NCBI RefSeq assembly: GCF_035582795.1 | Contig: NW_027445436.1 | Span: forward strand, 5,206,770 to 5,270,769 | Origin: Mycteria americana | Lineage: Eukaryota > Chordata > Aves > Ciconiiformes > Ciconiidae | Direction of reading: 5' to 3' | DNA: 64,000 bases | Part shown: piece by piece, positions 1 through 12,582 of the stretch | Position numbering within the stretch: position 1 is the first letter of the stretch | Layout: every line of letters begins with the position of its first letter | The notes under the pieces: model-generated | What the model saw: only the letters and a program-made list of their open reading frames with translations | The model's database searches: none | Told to the model about the DNA's origin: nothing | Translations under genes and position numbers: made by a program

Positions 1-1838
1 TTTAATTTTTCCTTTTGTCTCTCCCTTTTCTCTGCTTCATCTCGATTATTATACACCTTATAATCTATTTCTATCAGTTGGGATATAGACATTCTTCCTG
101 CTCCATCCACCTTTTGTAGCTTTTCCCTTATGTCCGGGGCAGATTGTCCAATAAACAACATATTGAACATTCTCTGATTAGTCTCTTCCTCTGGATTCAA
201 ATCAGTCCACTTCCTAGCTGTTTCACACAATCTCTCATAGAATGCTGATGGGCTCTCATTGTTTTTGTGTTTGATATCATACAATTTTGCTAGATTTTTT
301 AGGTCTTGGAACCCCATGTTGTACCCCATATAAAATCAGTTGTTGATATTGTTTAATCATAGCCCTTCCTACCCTGGTATTGGGATCCCATTCAGGATCA
401 TTTTGGGGCATAAACCTAGGAGGATCATCACTGGCATTCTGCCTCTGATTTTCCTGCTCGGCTTTTTCCATTACCAATCGTCTTTCTTCTGGAGTAAAAA
501 GACTGCTTAACAGTGTCTGCTTGTCTCCCCACGTAGGGTTATGATTGCTTATAATTGCATCCCCTAATTTATACATTTTGTCTGGGTTTTCCCAATATGA
601 TCCAACTGATTGTTTCCAATTTAAAAGGTCTGAAGTAGTAAATGGTACATGCACAAACACCGGTAAGCCTTCCACTCCAATTGCTTGTTGGAGTGGTGCT
701 TGTATGTCGTGGTTTAGCCCCAGCCAGCAACTAAGCACCACACAGCCGCTCGCTCACTCCCCCTCGGTGGGATGGGGGAGAGAATCGGAAGAGCAAAAGT
801 AAGAAAACTTGAGGGTTGAGATAAAAACAGTTTAATAGGTAAAGCGAAAGCCGCGCACGCAAGCAAAGCAAAGCAAGGAATTCCTTCTCTACTTCCCATG
901 GGCAGGCAGGTGTTCAGCCATCTCCAGGAAAGCAGGGCTCCATCACACATAATGGTTACTTGGGAAGACAAACACCATCACTCCACATGTCCCCCCTTCC
1001 TTCTTCTTCCCCAGCTTATATACTGAGCATGATGTCATGTGGTATGGAATAGCCCTTTGGTCAGTTTGGATCAACTATCCTGGCTGTGTCCCCTCCCAGC
1101 TTCTTCTGCACCTGGCAGAGCACGGGAAGCTGAAAAGTCCTTGACTAGTACAGCAACAACTAAAACATCTCTGTGTTATCAACACTGTCTTCAGCACAAA
1201 TCCAAAACATAGCCCCATACCAGCCACTATAAAGAAAATTAACTCTATCTATCTCAGCTGAAACCAGGACACTGTATTACAGGTGCACGAGCCCGAGTCC
1301 TTCTGGAGATTGGTGAAGAATCCCTCCGAGTGGACTGTTCCCCTACTCCATCAGACTCGGTTTCGTTATTCAACTTTTCCTGCTTAGTTCTTGGCACTAA
1401 TAATTGAACATCCTCTGGCTCCTCATTACCCCTGATACATCCTTTCCCAATATCACATGCAGAACAACATCTCTGCTTCTTCTCCAACCCCTTTTCTGCC
1501 AAAACATATATACCATCAGGATCATTATTTAGCAGTTTACATTTCTTTCTGATTTCATGATTATTCCATAATGCAAAGAACAAATCGACGTACAGTACTT
1601 CATCCCATTTATCCATCCTCCTACAGAAAAGCATCAATTGCAGTACAGTATTATAATTTAAGGTTCCATTTTCAGGCCATTTTTCATCATCACCTAATTT
1701 GTACATTGGCCACCACTGATTACCATATTTTTGGAGTTTTTCTTTAGTTAGGGGAACCCCTCCAAATTTTCGCCAATTTTTCAGGATGCATCCTAAAGGA
1801 GTGCAGGGAGGTATCTCGGTAGAAGGATTTAAACCCAT
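1..1838 (-). pseudogene. gag: ERV gag (matrix, p12-like, capsid), broken
   Basis: This encodes the structural polyprotein that assembles the retroviral core. The likely start is the ATG at 1838-1836, whose product begins Met-Gly, the N-myristoylation context of retroviral matrix; it aligns with the Met-Gly start of the copy at 31053. Matrix runs to about 1272 and ends in an Arg-rich, Ser/Pro-rich p12-like stretch. After the solo LTR, the capsid appears at 741-277, with the gammaretroviral p30 pattern (an LFTPEERR block and a WDPNTRVGR block). It changes frame near 290-300 and continues to position 1 with the C-terminal capsid helices and a Glu/Lys/Arg-rich charged stretch, as seen before NC in gammaretroviruses. 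The frame is open for 46 codons upstream of the Met-Gly. Broken by insertion plus frameshift. Confidence 0.85.
705..1271 (-). repeat. Solo LTR (ERVL-like family, subfamily B) inside gag
   Basis: A 567-bp block begins TGTCGTGGTTTAG and ends GAAACCAGGACA on the plus strand; the reverse complement is a canonical TG...CA LTR. It is nearly identical to the solo LTR at 40977-41540 and shares both ends with the LTRs of the provirus at 55225-62181, but differs in the middle (a stretch built on AAGCAAAGC). Flanks are TTGTA and CTGTA, a 5-bp TSD with one mismatch. A TATATA-type motif lies near 1017-1023 in the minus promoter orientation. It splits the gag of the older class I ERV, so it is younger than that ERV. 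Confidence 0.9.
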
Positions 1839-2313
1839 ATCATTTCCTAGGAAAAACTTTGTTAACCAGGACTTCATGTACTCAGCAATCGAAGCGTCTA
1901 CGTACAGAAGTCTAAATAAGCTCCTGCTGCGGTCCTTTATGGGTGTCTTATGCAGAGCAATTTTAAAACAGACCAATACAGAAACCAGAACGAGGGACGT
2001 CTCCCTTCGCTGAAACAGATTGGTACCGAAAACATAAACCAGATGCTACTGCTGCGTATCTTTTCCTGATGCGTCTTATGCAGAGCCCAGAACAAAATCA
2101 GAATCCGATTTCCCACTCACCGAGATTTCCTTCTCTACACTCCCCTGAAGATATCTTGTTAAATTCACATTGCACCATTGTGTTGCTTACTGCCCGACCA
2201 CAGAAGGGAGGCCGAAGGGAATCCCCGAACAACAGGTCGGTGCGTGCTGGAATCTGTTTGGACCACCATTTCCCGTCAGGACAGCAAGACGATCCAGGCA
2301 AGGCCTTATGGCA

Positions 2314-2331
2314 GTCCAATCTGGGTCACCA
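2314..2331 (-). other. Primer-binding site of class I ERV
   Basis: On the minus strand, three bases after the LTR end, the sequence reads TGGTGACCCAGATTGGAC. The first nine bases match the tRNA-Trp-type primer site of avian leukosis viruses; the remainder differs, so the tRNA assignment is uncertain. Confidence 0.6.
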
Positions 2332-2334
2332 AAA

Positions 2335-2890
2335 TGTTGTCTCACAAATGGAGTTCGTTACCCTGTGTGCAGCATCCAATATCACACACAGAGCCAAGAT
2401 ATCAGTTTATTCCAAGTTTTGCGCAAGACCGGGTGCTAGGTGGTAAATCCACAAAGCTAGCACACCGATTGTTCAAACAGGTACAAATATTTATACAGTT
2501 TAGTTATACATATGCATAAGCGATTACATAAAACAGTTTCTTATTGGTCTACATTTCCGTACCTTACTCTTAAAGCCACAGTACTACTTTAATGTTCTAC
2601 ACATGCTCAGAGGTGAGGGGTCTCTACTTGGGCCGGGGTCTCCGGCTCAAGGGGTGTGATTTTTAGTATTATAATGAGGATAGTTCACGCAAGGGTGCTT
2701 CTTATCGCACTTCTACTAATGAAGTCAGATTGTTGTAACAATGTTTCACTCAGCTCACATATTTCTTCAGGATGTGTTTCACTCCCAAGGACAGTAATTT
2801 TTGATTAGACATTCCACATTCCAGTATGAATCCCCCTTATCAGCTTTATGTATGCCTCGGCCTTCCACCAGCTCTAGTGTACTTCTCACA
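2335..2890 (-). repeat. 5' LTR of the class I ERV
   Basis: A 556-bp LTR on the minus strand starting TGTGAGAAG and ending GAGACAACA. It aligns along its length with the LTR at 14345-14895, including the GGTGGAAGGC region near the start, a TATA-like segment near 2490-2500 and the segment next to the primer site. No partner LTR lies in the window, so no TSD can be checked. Confidence 0.85.
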
Positions 2891-3165
2891 TCTGAATCTT
2901 CCCACATAGCTGTATAATACTGAATACATAGCTGTATAATACTGAATTTTAATTTACTACATTTAATTGACTACAAAACCACTCACCAGTGCAAGGAAAG
3001 GGAATGGTTTTTTTTACAAGCTGCTTCTTCTTAAGGTCCCATATATGCAGAAGATTCTGAAAGTTATCTCAATTGTATATATGAAATGGAACAGTTTTAT
3101 GGACATTCTGTGGGCCTCATTTCTGAGGTACTGGAAACAGCTTGGAAGTGCTAGTGTTGCCTCGC

Positions 3166-3730
3166 TGTAAAATAACTCCCGAAACACACAAAGTATGTTT
3201 AGAGAGGTGACATTGTTTTATTCTGCGCAGGGTGCAAGGTGGAATATTTCCACAAATCAAGCACACCTACTGTAATTCTCTTCAATATTTATACATGAAA
3301 GTTAACACACCATGCCTATCTAATACATAATCATTAGACTAACTAATCATCCTCTTCTTCCATTGGTCCGTATTTTCTCCGCTTCAATTTAAAGCTACAG
3401 TGTGATTTTAATTCACTGCGCATGCTCACAAGGAGTGTCTGGGGGGTAGTCCTTTCGTTCCTCAATTGGGTCAGTGGTCGCAATCTCCCCCTGCCGCCTT
3501 TACCTTTCCCCTAGTTACTGTGATTCCTGTTGTTTTCATGGTTGTTGTGGTGTCCCTTTATCTTTACGACTCTCCCGGTAAGAGGATGTTCCTGTTATTG
3601 GTCTTTGAAGGGTTACAGCTTCACATTCTTTTAGGAGAAACATATGCTTGTTAGTAAAATATGCAGTGCCCGTACCCTCTTATCTAGCTTAGGCATTATC
3701 TATTACCTTGAAGATTCTACAGTTCTCACA
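3166..3730 (-). repeat. Solo LTR, diverged relative of the class I ERV LTR
   Basis: On the minus strand this 565-bp block begins TGTGAGAAC and ends in TTATTTTACA. It shares with the LTR at 31474-31985 a pyrimidine-rich block (CCGCCTTTACC) and a GTCGCGATC-like block, and has the same overall layout as the LTR at 2335-2890. No internal region adjoins it and no clear TSD is visible. Confidence 0.65.
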
Positions 3731-6700
3731 GTCTCGTATGCTAGTTTCTGTTCCTAACTGTGATCCCTTCTTAGCTACTTATAACTCTTATACTATTTCT
3801 ATTTTATTCTAAAATATATACACATATATACACGATTCAAGGTGACACTAGCAATACAGTTGTAAATATTAACTTCTGCATGTTCATACACAAGTACAGA
3901 ACTATTCAAACAAAAGCATAACACTGTCTATGAACCCCTAGTTAGTCATCATATTTCTCAGGTCACCATTACACAATTGCATGCATTACAAGTTTTCATG
4001 TCACATTTTCATGTGCAGCTTTCCACCTTTCTGCAGTATATCTCCTTGTCCTCTCTCTTTTACTTTTCTTTTTTTCCTTTTCCATCATAGGAGTCTTTCT
4101 TTCTTCTTGAAGTTGATCTCTTCTCCTCCTGGAAGATAATTTTACCATTTGTCTCTCCTAGCAACACTTGTTCTAATTGCCTGCTCTAGGTTTCTCTTTC
4201 TCCTCCATGTCCTGTGGACTTCTGTGGCTTCTGTTGAAGTAATTCTTGTTGTTATTACCCTTTTCCCTGCTTCCCCTTGGTCTTGGGGACAGTAATAGTG
4301 GAGTAATTCTTGAACCTCAAAAGGAAATGAGAAATATGATGTTATTGAATGACTAGAGTACAAATGGGAAGTAAATGTATGGAGAAAGGAAAAAAAATGT
4401 GCAGGAGGATGGAAGAAGATCATAATGATTCTGGGAAAAGGAAATACATTTGCAAACATGCATAGGATGACAAATGTCTCCAGCTAGGCTTTCCTGAGGA
4501 CAGCTTTGGATAATGATACATCTTAATAAAGCCTTCTTGAAAGCATTAAATCTGAATTAAATAATTAAATCTAAAATTAAAGCATTAAACGCAAACAAAA
4601 AGGCTGACTAGACAAATGAGCTATCCCAAACTTATAAAGAGAATCTATGATCTCTCTCAAAATTATTCAGTGGAGGTTAACACAAACTATCTTAAGCATA
4701 ATGAGAAATGGGGGAAACTAGATGAAGGTACAAACTGACTAAAGCCCTAGAAAATGTTCCCTGAGCCAGGGAACATTACTGTACCAGTAGCTGTTGGAAT
4801 AAGTGACCTAATGCAGATGAGTAATTTCCATCTTAAAATTTTGTGATATTGTTTACTACAAAAGTTGGGTGTAGAACAATATTAGTGTCCAGAATTCCTT
4901 GAGGGTCTAAGTGTAAAGATATTATCATTTTATATTACAATGTCCAGTGCTGAGTTCTCCCCAAAATTCCATATTCCATTCAGCCTAAGCTTTTTGTGTC
5001 TCAAAAACAGAATGGTTAAAACAAGGACTTTAATCTCTGTCTGTTGTCTTAGATCTGGACTGTAAAATCAGTTGTGGGGGAATATAGGGCCATTTGCGTT
5101 CTTACTTCATCCAATAACACACTTTCTATAGAGAAAAAAAAAAAGAATGAAAATTATTAATGGAAAATTATTTTCCAAGCTATCTGTATGACAACTTTCA
5201 GGGGCCTTGATATTTCAAGCAAACATTTCAAACAAATGAAAATCTAAACCCAGCATTGTGAGGGATGGCTTAGATTCCAGAAATTTATGTTTCTTAACTT
5301 GTGCAATATGCATTACTTAATGGAGCAGGGAGCCAATTGTGCTGGTTTTGGCTGGGGTAGAGTTAATTTTCTTCATAGTAGCTAGTATGGGACTATGTTT
5401 TGGACTTGTGCTTAAAACAGTGTTGATAATACAGGGATGTTTTAGTTATTGCTGAGCAGTGCTTACACAGAGTCAAGGCCTTTTCTGCTTCTCACACTGC
5501 CTGACCAGTGAGTAGGCTGGGGATGCACAAGAAGTCACCTATTCAATTTAATTAGGCTAACTACAGTTAGAGTAGTAATATGGTAGAGGGAGGGGCATTT
5601 GGTGGAGAGACTCTCTTATCTCTCTCTCATGTCTGACTCCTCCACCGTGAGAGAGTTAAAGATATTCAGTGGTTGACTTTCACCGTTTTAATACCAAAAG
5701 TAAATGAATCACACAGTTTCCTTTATCAAGATTTTTGAAATTATAAGCCCCAGGCATTCTCCCTGATGCTGGGGGAAAGGAAGGGAGGCAGCTGGTATAT
5801 TCATTTTTTTCAAATCAATAACAGTGTCAAGTTATGTATAAATCTTAATTTCACCCTCCTTATATACTTACACAGTCCACAAGCCGATGTAGCATTTTTT
5901 TAAGTGCCTAGAAATAAATAAATAAATTATTTTGTGTTCTGAACTGCATTAGAATGCCAAATTAAAGACTACAATTTAAGTTACTGAAGCTATGAGACAT
6001 ACAGAACTGAGCTAAGTGATATTTCCTTTTCAAAGATCCCTGTCAAGGTGTATGTTATAGACTTGTATCACATCTCCAATTTTCATTCTTCCTATTGGAG
6101 AGCTCTGAATCTGTGCCCTTCTACTTTGCTGATGTGTTGATATACACAGATGTTCACCTTGGTATATGAATGGAAGGTGCACAGACAGTAAAAAAAAATA
6201 TTTAAAAGTCAAAGAACCAATGAAATAGTCATAAATATTAATAGAAACATTAAGAAAAAAAGAAGAGAGGAAGGGGAGCGAACTGATACTATTCCAGAAT
6301 TATTAAATGATGCTATACTTCGGTACTCAGACCAAATCAAAAGTCACCTTTGACTAGGTCTCTCCACTTTTTTATCATAACATTTGAGAGTCTCAGAATT
6401 TTTAATCTGCTTATGCTGAGAGCACAACTATGAGGAAGAAAAACAATGTTTACAGATGGAGCAAAGACCCCTTTGCTTCTGTTTGATCTCAGTGCAGGAG
6501 CACTGAAAACAATTTTGTACTTCATGCAATATTAATTTTGTCTTTTCTCCTTCTCTCATTTCCACAGGTTTTACAGCTAGAACATCTCACAATCTCCTAA
6601 AATGTCATCTCAAACAGCAGAGGTCTCATAAATTCTCTGAGACTCTGGGGTTTCCTTCACCATTAGAATTAACGTGCACATAACTAAGGAATGTACACAA

Positions 6701-9264
6701 GGCTTGACAAGGCACAAGACAGCACAAGGAAATGGCCTTTCTTGATCCTGGGAGAAGAGGTCAGATTGATTGACATTGTTAGACTTTTGTCCTGCTACTG
6801 TATCAAATAAAGATTTCTAATCCCAAAGAAAGACATCCAGATGCACATCAACAGCATTCAACATTTAGAGGGCAGCTGGTAAACTGGATTGTACTCCTTT
6901 GAAAAGCACTATGTTGTTTATTCAGCAAAGCAAATTGTTCCCTGTGTCCATTAACAAGGTTGGCTTTGTGCAGCACAGACTTCTGCAGTGCTGACTCCTG
7001 TTTAGAACTATTTCACGCTAATTAGAAATAAGAGAAAAGGCTGTGTTCATAAACAGCCTAGCTCAAGACCTCTTTCAAACCACTCTTTCTGAAAATTAAC
7101 TCAGTTGTAACCCTCCATGAATAAGTGTTGCACAAATGTTAGAGAAAATATAGTTAATAATTGTCAGCTTTCTGTGCAAAATACCAGTGCAAATTTTACG
7201 TAACACTACCCAAATAATCTGAAATGATGAACTATGAAATGCTGTGCAATTCTTTCTTCTAAGGCTACAGACCTAATTATTTTTTAAGTGTTTAGCAGCA
7301 CTGGGAATATGTGACAAAGAAAGGAGCTACTGTCATGAAAAAAAAATCAAAGAATTGAATGATGCACTAAATGTGTAATGTAGATCTGTGTTTTACTTAG
7401 CTATTATCAACATTATGGAATTATTGTCACTTTTCTACTGCTATTATCTTCCACTTGCCACCTCGACTTGGACTTAAATTGGAGAATAAATCATCAGGAA
7501 ACCTGCTAGTTCAGAAGTCAGTCTTCAAATCTCTCCTAGGAAGCTTTTTGTGCAAATACTAAATTAGGAATTTGAGCATTTTCATGTCCTTGTTCATTCA
7601 ATGGATGGTTTAAGTGCAGTTTTCCAATGGCCCATCTAAACTGTAATTCTCCATTTTCATGGCATACAAATGGATAGAACTGGAATCAGCTTTCATCATG
7701 TAGCTGACTTTTACTATTCATTATATTAAAGTAACCAGGCACTCCTATTAGATAAAAAGCATGCATAAATGTAGATCAGTTACATTCCTCCTGACTATCA
7801 AATACTTTCCCTGATCTAATTATTTTCAACCTTTTACAGGACACCAGCTCATTATACCACCAAAAATCCAGTTTCTGGCATAAAAATTGTTTTAAGACCA
7901 CTATTTCCCATTCTTTGTTAACATAATACATTTCGCTCAGAATAAAAGTAATAGAAAAAAACTCTTTGGCTGCATAAAAATCCTTTGTTGGTGCTTTTGA
8001 ACTCCCTAGTTGTGGACTACAAAGTGTCCAGCACGCTGCCTCTCACCACCACAGAACAGAAGCACTGAGCACTGCCTTTTTGCAGGGGTTTTTGATATAT
8101 GGGATACATTACTGAGTGACTATAAAAAGGTCTGTGAACCTTGATGGAAATCAGAGGTGAAATTGACAGTTCAAATGTCTGGTCTGGGTTTAAAGCATCT
8201 ATGGTAATGTATTTTTACTTATAACAGAGAGTGAGAAGGAAAAAAAGAACCAGCAAAGCAGTGTACAGACTTTTCTTTCTCTGCTCCTGCCCTTTTCCTG
8301 AGCTGTCAAACCCAGAGCACTCTCTGAAAAAGAAACTGATTCCAGGCAGGTTACCAATAAGTTATTTCTTATTATTTATCTCTTTAGGATATCACTAAGA
8401 CACAAAGCCTATATAATTCTTTTCAACCACAAACAAGGAGACAAGATTTGCACTGGTTTAATGTGTCATCCCTGAATTTCAATGCAATGCCCTAGAATAG
8501 AATTGGGGAGGTGGTGGTGTTTAAACCACTTCCGATTTGATATAGGAAGCTTTCTAGAACAGCTAATCAGAAGGAAAGCAAAAATATGCTGTTTAATTAA
8601 TTAATACTTAAATAGATTTTGAGTGCTGACACTTATTTAGCCTTACACTTCAGGGAAAAAAAACATTGAGCAAGGAAAATCTTTGTTTTATTATTTCTGG
8701 TGAAACATTAATATCTCTTAAATTATGTTCCCATCATGCAATAACATTTAGTCCTATTTTTTTTCCGTCATCAAAACTATTTTTTTTAACATGGGATTTC
8801 TGAGAAAAATAAAAATAATTTTGTTTTGTAGAAACTTTTCCATTCCTTTGAGGGAAAAGAGAAAAAGGTTTTCTTTCACTTTTTCCTAGTTCTTTGTCAA
8901 AAAGCATTCACACAAAAATAATTGCTAGACCATCTGTAGCTTCTTATACTTTAAGTATGTATACTGAGTGACTTTGTGGTGGATTATAATCCACTGAACT
9001 TTGAAAAGGCCAAAGAATCAAGAGAATTCAAAGTATCAGTGTTGGACACTATACCTATTGTACAAATACTTATAATTGACACAGCACATTATCTGTTAAA
9101 AAAATACCCATGGTAATCAGTGGTAAATGACTCCCAATCATTCCTAGTTCTTACTGCATAGCATATGAGGATACAAAGATGGAGGAGGACCACATGAATG
9201 GTCAATTTGAACATCAGTTACTGTATAAATACAGACTGATATCCAAGGAGTTTCTAACTGTTAC
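3731..9264. other. Non-coding AT-rich stretch, no gene recognised
   Basis: About 5.5 kb with only short chance ORFs (none above about 105 codons, none with a recognisable domain). The only feature I can name is the LTR scrap at 5338-5535. Short A/T runs and an AATA-type microsatellite near 5910-5925 are present. Old unrecognisable transposon remnants are possible. No exon, tRNA or regulatory element could be supported by eye. Confidence 0.6.
5338..5535 (+). repeat. Truncated LTR fragment (ERVL-like family)
   Basis: Starts TGTGCTGGTTTTGGCTGGGG and follows the first approximately 200 bases of the LTR at 36386, including the AGAGTTAATTTTCTTC and GTGTTGATAA blocks, then loses similarity near 5535. 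It is a U3-only fragment with no R or U5. Confidence 0.8.
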
Positions 9265-9733
9265 TGTAGTCTAACAGTGTAGTCTAACAGAAGCACATCC
9301 TGGAGAAATATGCAAGCTAAATAAGATGTTTTGGGAACCATCTGAAACAACTAGTAGAAGTGTGATAAGAAGCACCCTCATGCGAACTATCCTCATTATA
9401 ATACTAAAAGTCACGCCCCTTGAGCTGGAGACCCCGGCCCAAGCAGAGACCCCTCACCTTTGAGCATGCGCAGAATATTAAAGTAGCACTGTAGCTTTAA
9501 GTTGAAATAAGAGAAATGTAGACCAATAGACAAATGCTTTGTGCAATTACTTATGCATATGCATAGCTAGACTGTATAAAAACTGTACCTGCATGACTGA
9601 ACTTTGTGCTAGCTTTGTGGAGCTACCACCTAGTGCCCATCTCTGTGCAGACATGAAATAAAAATACCTCTGCCCTGTGTGTATATTGGCGTCTCACACA
9701 CCGGGTAAACGACCTCACACTTGTGGGATAACA
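9265..9733 (+). repeat. 5' LTR
   Basis: Ends GTGGGATAACA just before the primer site. It contains a TATAAAAA element near 9576-9583 and an AATAAAAA polyadenylation signal near 9656-9663. Compared with the 3' LTR it lacks the segment between TGTAGTCTAACAG and AAGCACATCC. The duplicated 13-mer at 9265-9277 and 9278-9290 makes the exact first base ambiguous. Confidence 0.9.
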
Positions 9734-9737
9734 GTTT

Positions 9738-9755
9738 TGGTGACCCAGGTGGGAC
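9738..9755 (+). other. Primer-binding site
   Basis: TGGTGACCCAGGTGGGAC starts four bases after the 5' LTR. It is the same site as in the copies at 2314-2331 and 31452-31469 (a few bases different). TGGTGACCC resembles the tRNA-Trp site of avian alpharetroviruses; beyond that the match fails. Confidence 0.65.
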
Positions 9756-10141
9756 TGAGCTGACAGCCTTGCCTGGTTCGTCTTGCCGCATCTGACGGGG
9801 AGAAGAGACCTGAGTGGACTCCAGCATGCACCGACCTGTTGATCGGGGACTCCTTCAGCTCCTCTCCTGCAGTCGGGCAGTAAGAAACACAATGGTGCAA
9901 CGCTACTGAAAAGAAGTATTTGGGGGGGGGGATATGAGAAAAGGGGGATAAGGGCAAGATCTCTCAGGAAGCAGGCAGCATCTGTTCTGTTCTGGGCTCT
10001 GCATAAGGCACATCAGGAAAGATATGTGGCAGCAGCATAGTTCTGTTTGTTTCTACACGCTGTTCTGTGCTGTTCTGAGTAACGAAGGGAGACGTCCCTT
10101 CTTCTGGTTTGTGTAGAAACACTGGGTTTTTCGGTACCAAT

Positions 10142-11129
10142 ATAGGTGCTGCTGCTTCCCAGGAGGCACCCCTTTGCTCTCCTCTAGGATGCATCCTGAA
10201 GAATTGGAAGAAATTTGGGGGGGATCCCATGACTAAAAATAAGCTAAAACAATATTGTAATCAATGGTGGCCACAATATCAATTGGAAGATGGTGAAAAA
10301 TGGCCTGAGAATGGATCCTTGAAATATAACACTATATTGCAATTAATGTTGTTTTGTCGGAGAACTGAAAAATGGGATGAAATACCTTAGGTGGATATGT
10401 TTTTTTGCATTAAGAAATGATTGGGATGTTAGGAAGAAATGTGGCTTAGTGGATTTTAAACATCAGATTGGAATATATGTGCTAAAAGAGAAAAAGGGAA
10501 AAAGTTGTTGTATGGAACTGAAACAATCCAGAAGGAATGTATAGTACTGTGAAAACTGTAATGATGACTCCTAATCCTAACTGGGGAGATGTACAGGCTC
10601 TCCTAGAATATTTGTTTACTACCAAGGAAAAGAGAACGATTTTAGGGAAGACTAGAGAGGGACTGATCCAACAACAGGGGGAGTGCCTAATGCCAATATG
10701 TACCTCCCAAAAGAGGATCTGGAGTGGGATCCAAACATTAATGAGGGATTACAGAGGGTAAAGGAATATCAGAAGTTAATTTTGTATGGGATTCAACATG
10801 GAGTACAAAAGCCTAAGAATTTATCTAAACTATATGAGGTAAGGCAGGGGGATAAGGAAACCCCGTTAGCCTTCTATGAGAGACTGTGTGAAGTAGCTCG
10901 AAAATGGACAGATCTGGATCCAGAAGATGATAGTAATTCAAAGTTACTTAACATGCTGTTTATTGGTCAAGCGGCAGCAGATATAAGAAAGAAATTACAA
11001 AAGGAAGAGGGTGCAGATGGCATGACAATCTCACAGTTACTGTCAATCGCATATAAGGTGTATAAAGTTTCCCCAGCCGATCCTCTGGTTCCAGTCAAGC
11101 TGGGGAATGAAATAATAGATTTTTTAAAT
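10142..11129 (+). pseudogene. gag: ERV gag, broken (start lost, NC deleted)
   Basis: The matrix segment with PLGCILKNWKKFGG and WPENGSLKYNTILQL blocks runs to a stop at about 10388. The Met-Gly start seen in sister copies is here Ile-Gly (ATA at 10142-10144). After a frame-disrupted stretch, capsid resumes at about 10537 and again in another frame at 10683-11129, with the EWDPN block and the ADIRKKLQKEEG block near the capsid C-terminus. Where the charged stretch and the zinc-knuckle nucleocapsid should follow, the frame passes straight into the start of protease, so NC is deleted. The stop after the WDEIP block is shared with the copy at 30805-31137. Non-functional. Confidence 0.88.
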
Positions 11130-11130
11130 T

Positions 11131-11520
11131 GATAGCGGAGCCACACATTCTGTAGTAACTAGCTGTAGGGGACCCTTAAGTAGAACTAAAATAAGCGTTG
11201 TTGGTGCAACATGGAAAAAGACTTTAAGGCCGTTTTTACAACCGATGGAATGTTCAATTGGAAATACTAAATTAACTCATGAATTCATTTATATGCCAGA
11301 ATGCCCCTTACCAATGCTTGGACAGGATTTACTTTGTAAACTGAATGCACAACTAACTTTTTCTGAAGACTCTGTTCAGTTGCATATTCCTCCAGAGACT
11401 GCCTGGAAAGCCCAGATATGTTTGTTAACTGAGAGAGATCCTAATGAAGAAATGAATATTCCAGAGGAAGTACTGAATGCGGTCACACCTCTGGTATGGG
11501 CATCGAAGATACCTGGATGA
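11131..11520 (+). pseudogene. pol: ERV protease (pro) remnant
   Basis: The aspartic protease catalytic motif DSGATHS begins at 11131, one frame away from the preceding capsid frame. A later segment at 11245-11520 contains MPECPLPMLGQDLL, the conserved C-terminal protease block before RT. The frame change between gag and protease falls in an AT-rich run at 11118-11130. A stop at 11518 separates it from RT. The protease would cleave the Gag and Gag-Pol precursors, but here it is only a relic. Confidence 0.82.
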
Positions 11521-12582
11521 GCGAAGAATGCGACCCCGGTAAAGACTGAACTGAAACCAGGTGCTCAACCGGTAAGAAAGAAACAATATTCCATTAAGCT
11601 GGAGGCCCAAAAAGGATTAGAACCTATAATAAGCTCCTTTTTAGAACATGGATTGTTACGGGAGTGTCAATCAGAATTGAATACTCCCATCCTACCTGTA
11701 AAGAAGCCCCATTCTTCTGAATATAGACTGGTACAGGACTTACAAGAAATTAATGCAAGGACAGTAGATGTCCACCCTGTGGTTCCAAATCCATATACCC
11801 TCCTTAGTACAATCCCTAACAGTAATACTTATTTCACAGTGTTAGATTTAAAGGACGCCTTCTTCTGTATACCTGTGGATGAGCAGGGCCAGGCCCTCTT
11901 CGCCTTTGAATGGGAGAATCCAAGTACAGGACGAAAGACACAACTCTGCTGGACTGTCCTTCCCCAAGGATTCAAGCACAGCCCTACCTTCTTTGGTAAC
12001 ATACTAGCCAAAGAATTAGAACTGTGTCAAAATGATCCTGATGCTGTAACATTGTTGCAATATGTTGATGATTTGCTAATTGGTTCTGACAGTTTATGAG
12101 GCATGCCTGGAAGCCACCATCAGTTTGCTTAACTTTCTGGGCTTGGCAGGGTATCGGGTTTCTAAGAAAAAGGCTCAGATTGGGAAAGAAAAAAGGTCCA
12201 ATATATGGGGTTTGAAATCACCAAAGGACAGAGAGAATTAAGTACTGAGAGAAAAGAGGCAATTTGTAGAATTGCTGTACCTACATCAAAGAAGCAATTA
12301 GGAGGGTTTCTGGGAATGGCCGGATGGTGTCACTTATGGATTCCCAATTTTGGACTAATTGCCAAACCACTGTATGCTGCTGTGAAAGGACCTGAGGGGG
12401 TTCTCGAATGGACACCTGAATGTAGGAAGAGTTTTGATGAAATTAAAAGGAAACCCATGGAGGCTTCTGCTTTGGGACTCCCAAATTTGAGGAAACCCTT
12501 CCAATTATATGTATATGAACGACAGCAAGTGGCATTAGGAGTTTTGACACAAAAATTGGGGAGCTGGAAAAGACCGATATAA
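11521..12582 (+). pseudogene. pol: ERV reverse transcriptase remnant
   Basis: The RT fingers/palm region is readable at 11653-12099. It includes the DLQEINARTVDVHPVVPNPY block, the LDLKDAFFCIP catalytic block (first Asp), the LPQGFKHSP block and the YVDD active site at 12061-12072. YVDD with LPQGFKHSPT is typical of gammaretroviruses. The frame is lost after 12099 and resumes at 12205-12582 with the thumb/connection (GFLGMAGWCHLWIPNFG). At 12582 the coding stops exactly where RNase H should begin (LGVLTQKLG). The next bases already encode integrase, so RNase H is absent. Confidence 0.9.

Larger units (their letters stand above)
1..2890 (-). mobile_element. Class I (gammaretrovirus-like) ERV, 5' portion: LTR, primer site, leader, gag
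   Basis: Read on the minus strand, the order is LTR (2890-2335), primer-binding site, an approximately 480-nt leader and then gag, which continues off the left edge of the window. The gag matches the matrix and capsid of the provirus at 9265-14895 and the fragment at 30328-31985, so the three are one family. This copy keeps a longer matrix/p12-like segment than the other two, so it is closer to a complete gag. It is interrupted by a solo LTR at 705-1271 and by a frameshift near 290. The rest of the element lies outside the window. Confidence 0.85.

Noticed and set aside
3731..9264. Possible host gene in the first long unannotated stretch
   Set aside because: No ORF above about 105 codons with a recognisable domain, no convincing exon series; splice-like motifs alone were not enough.
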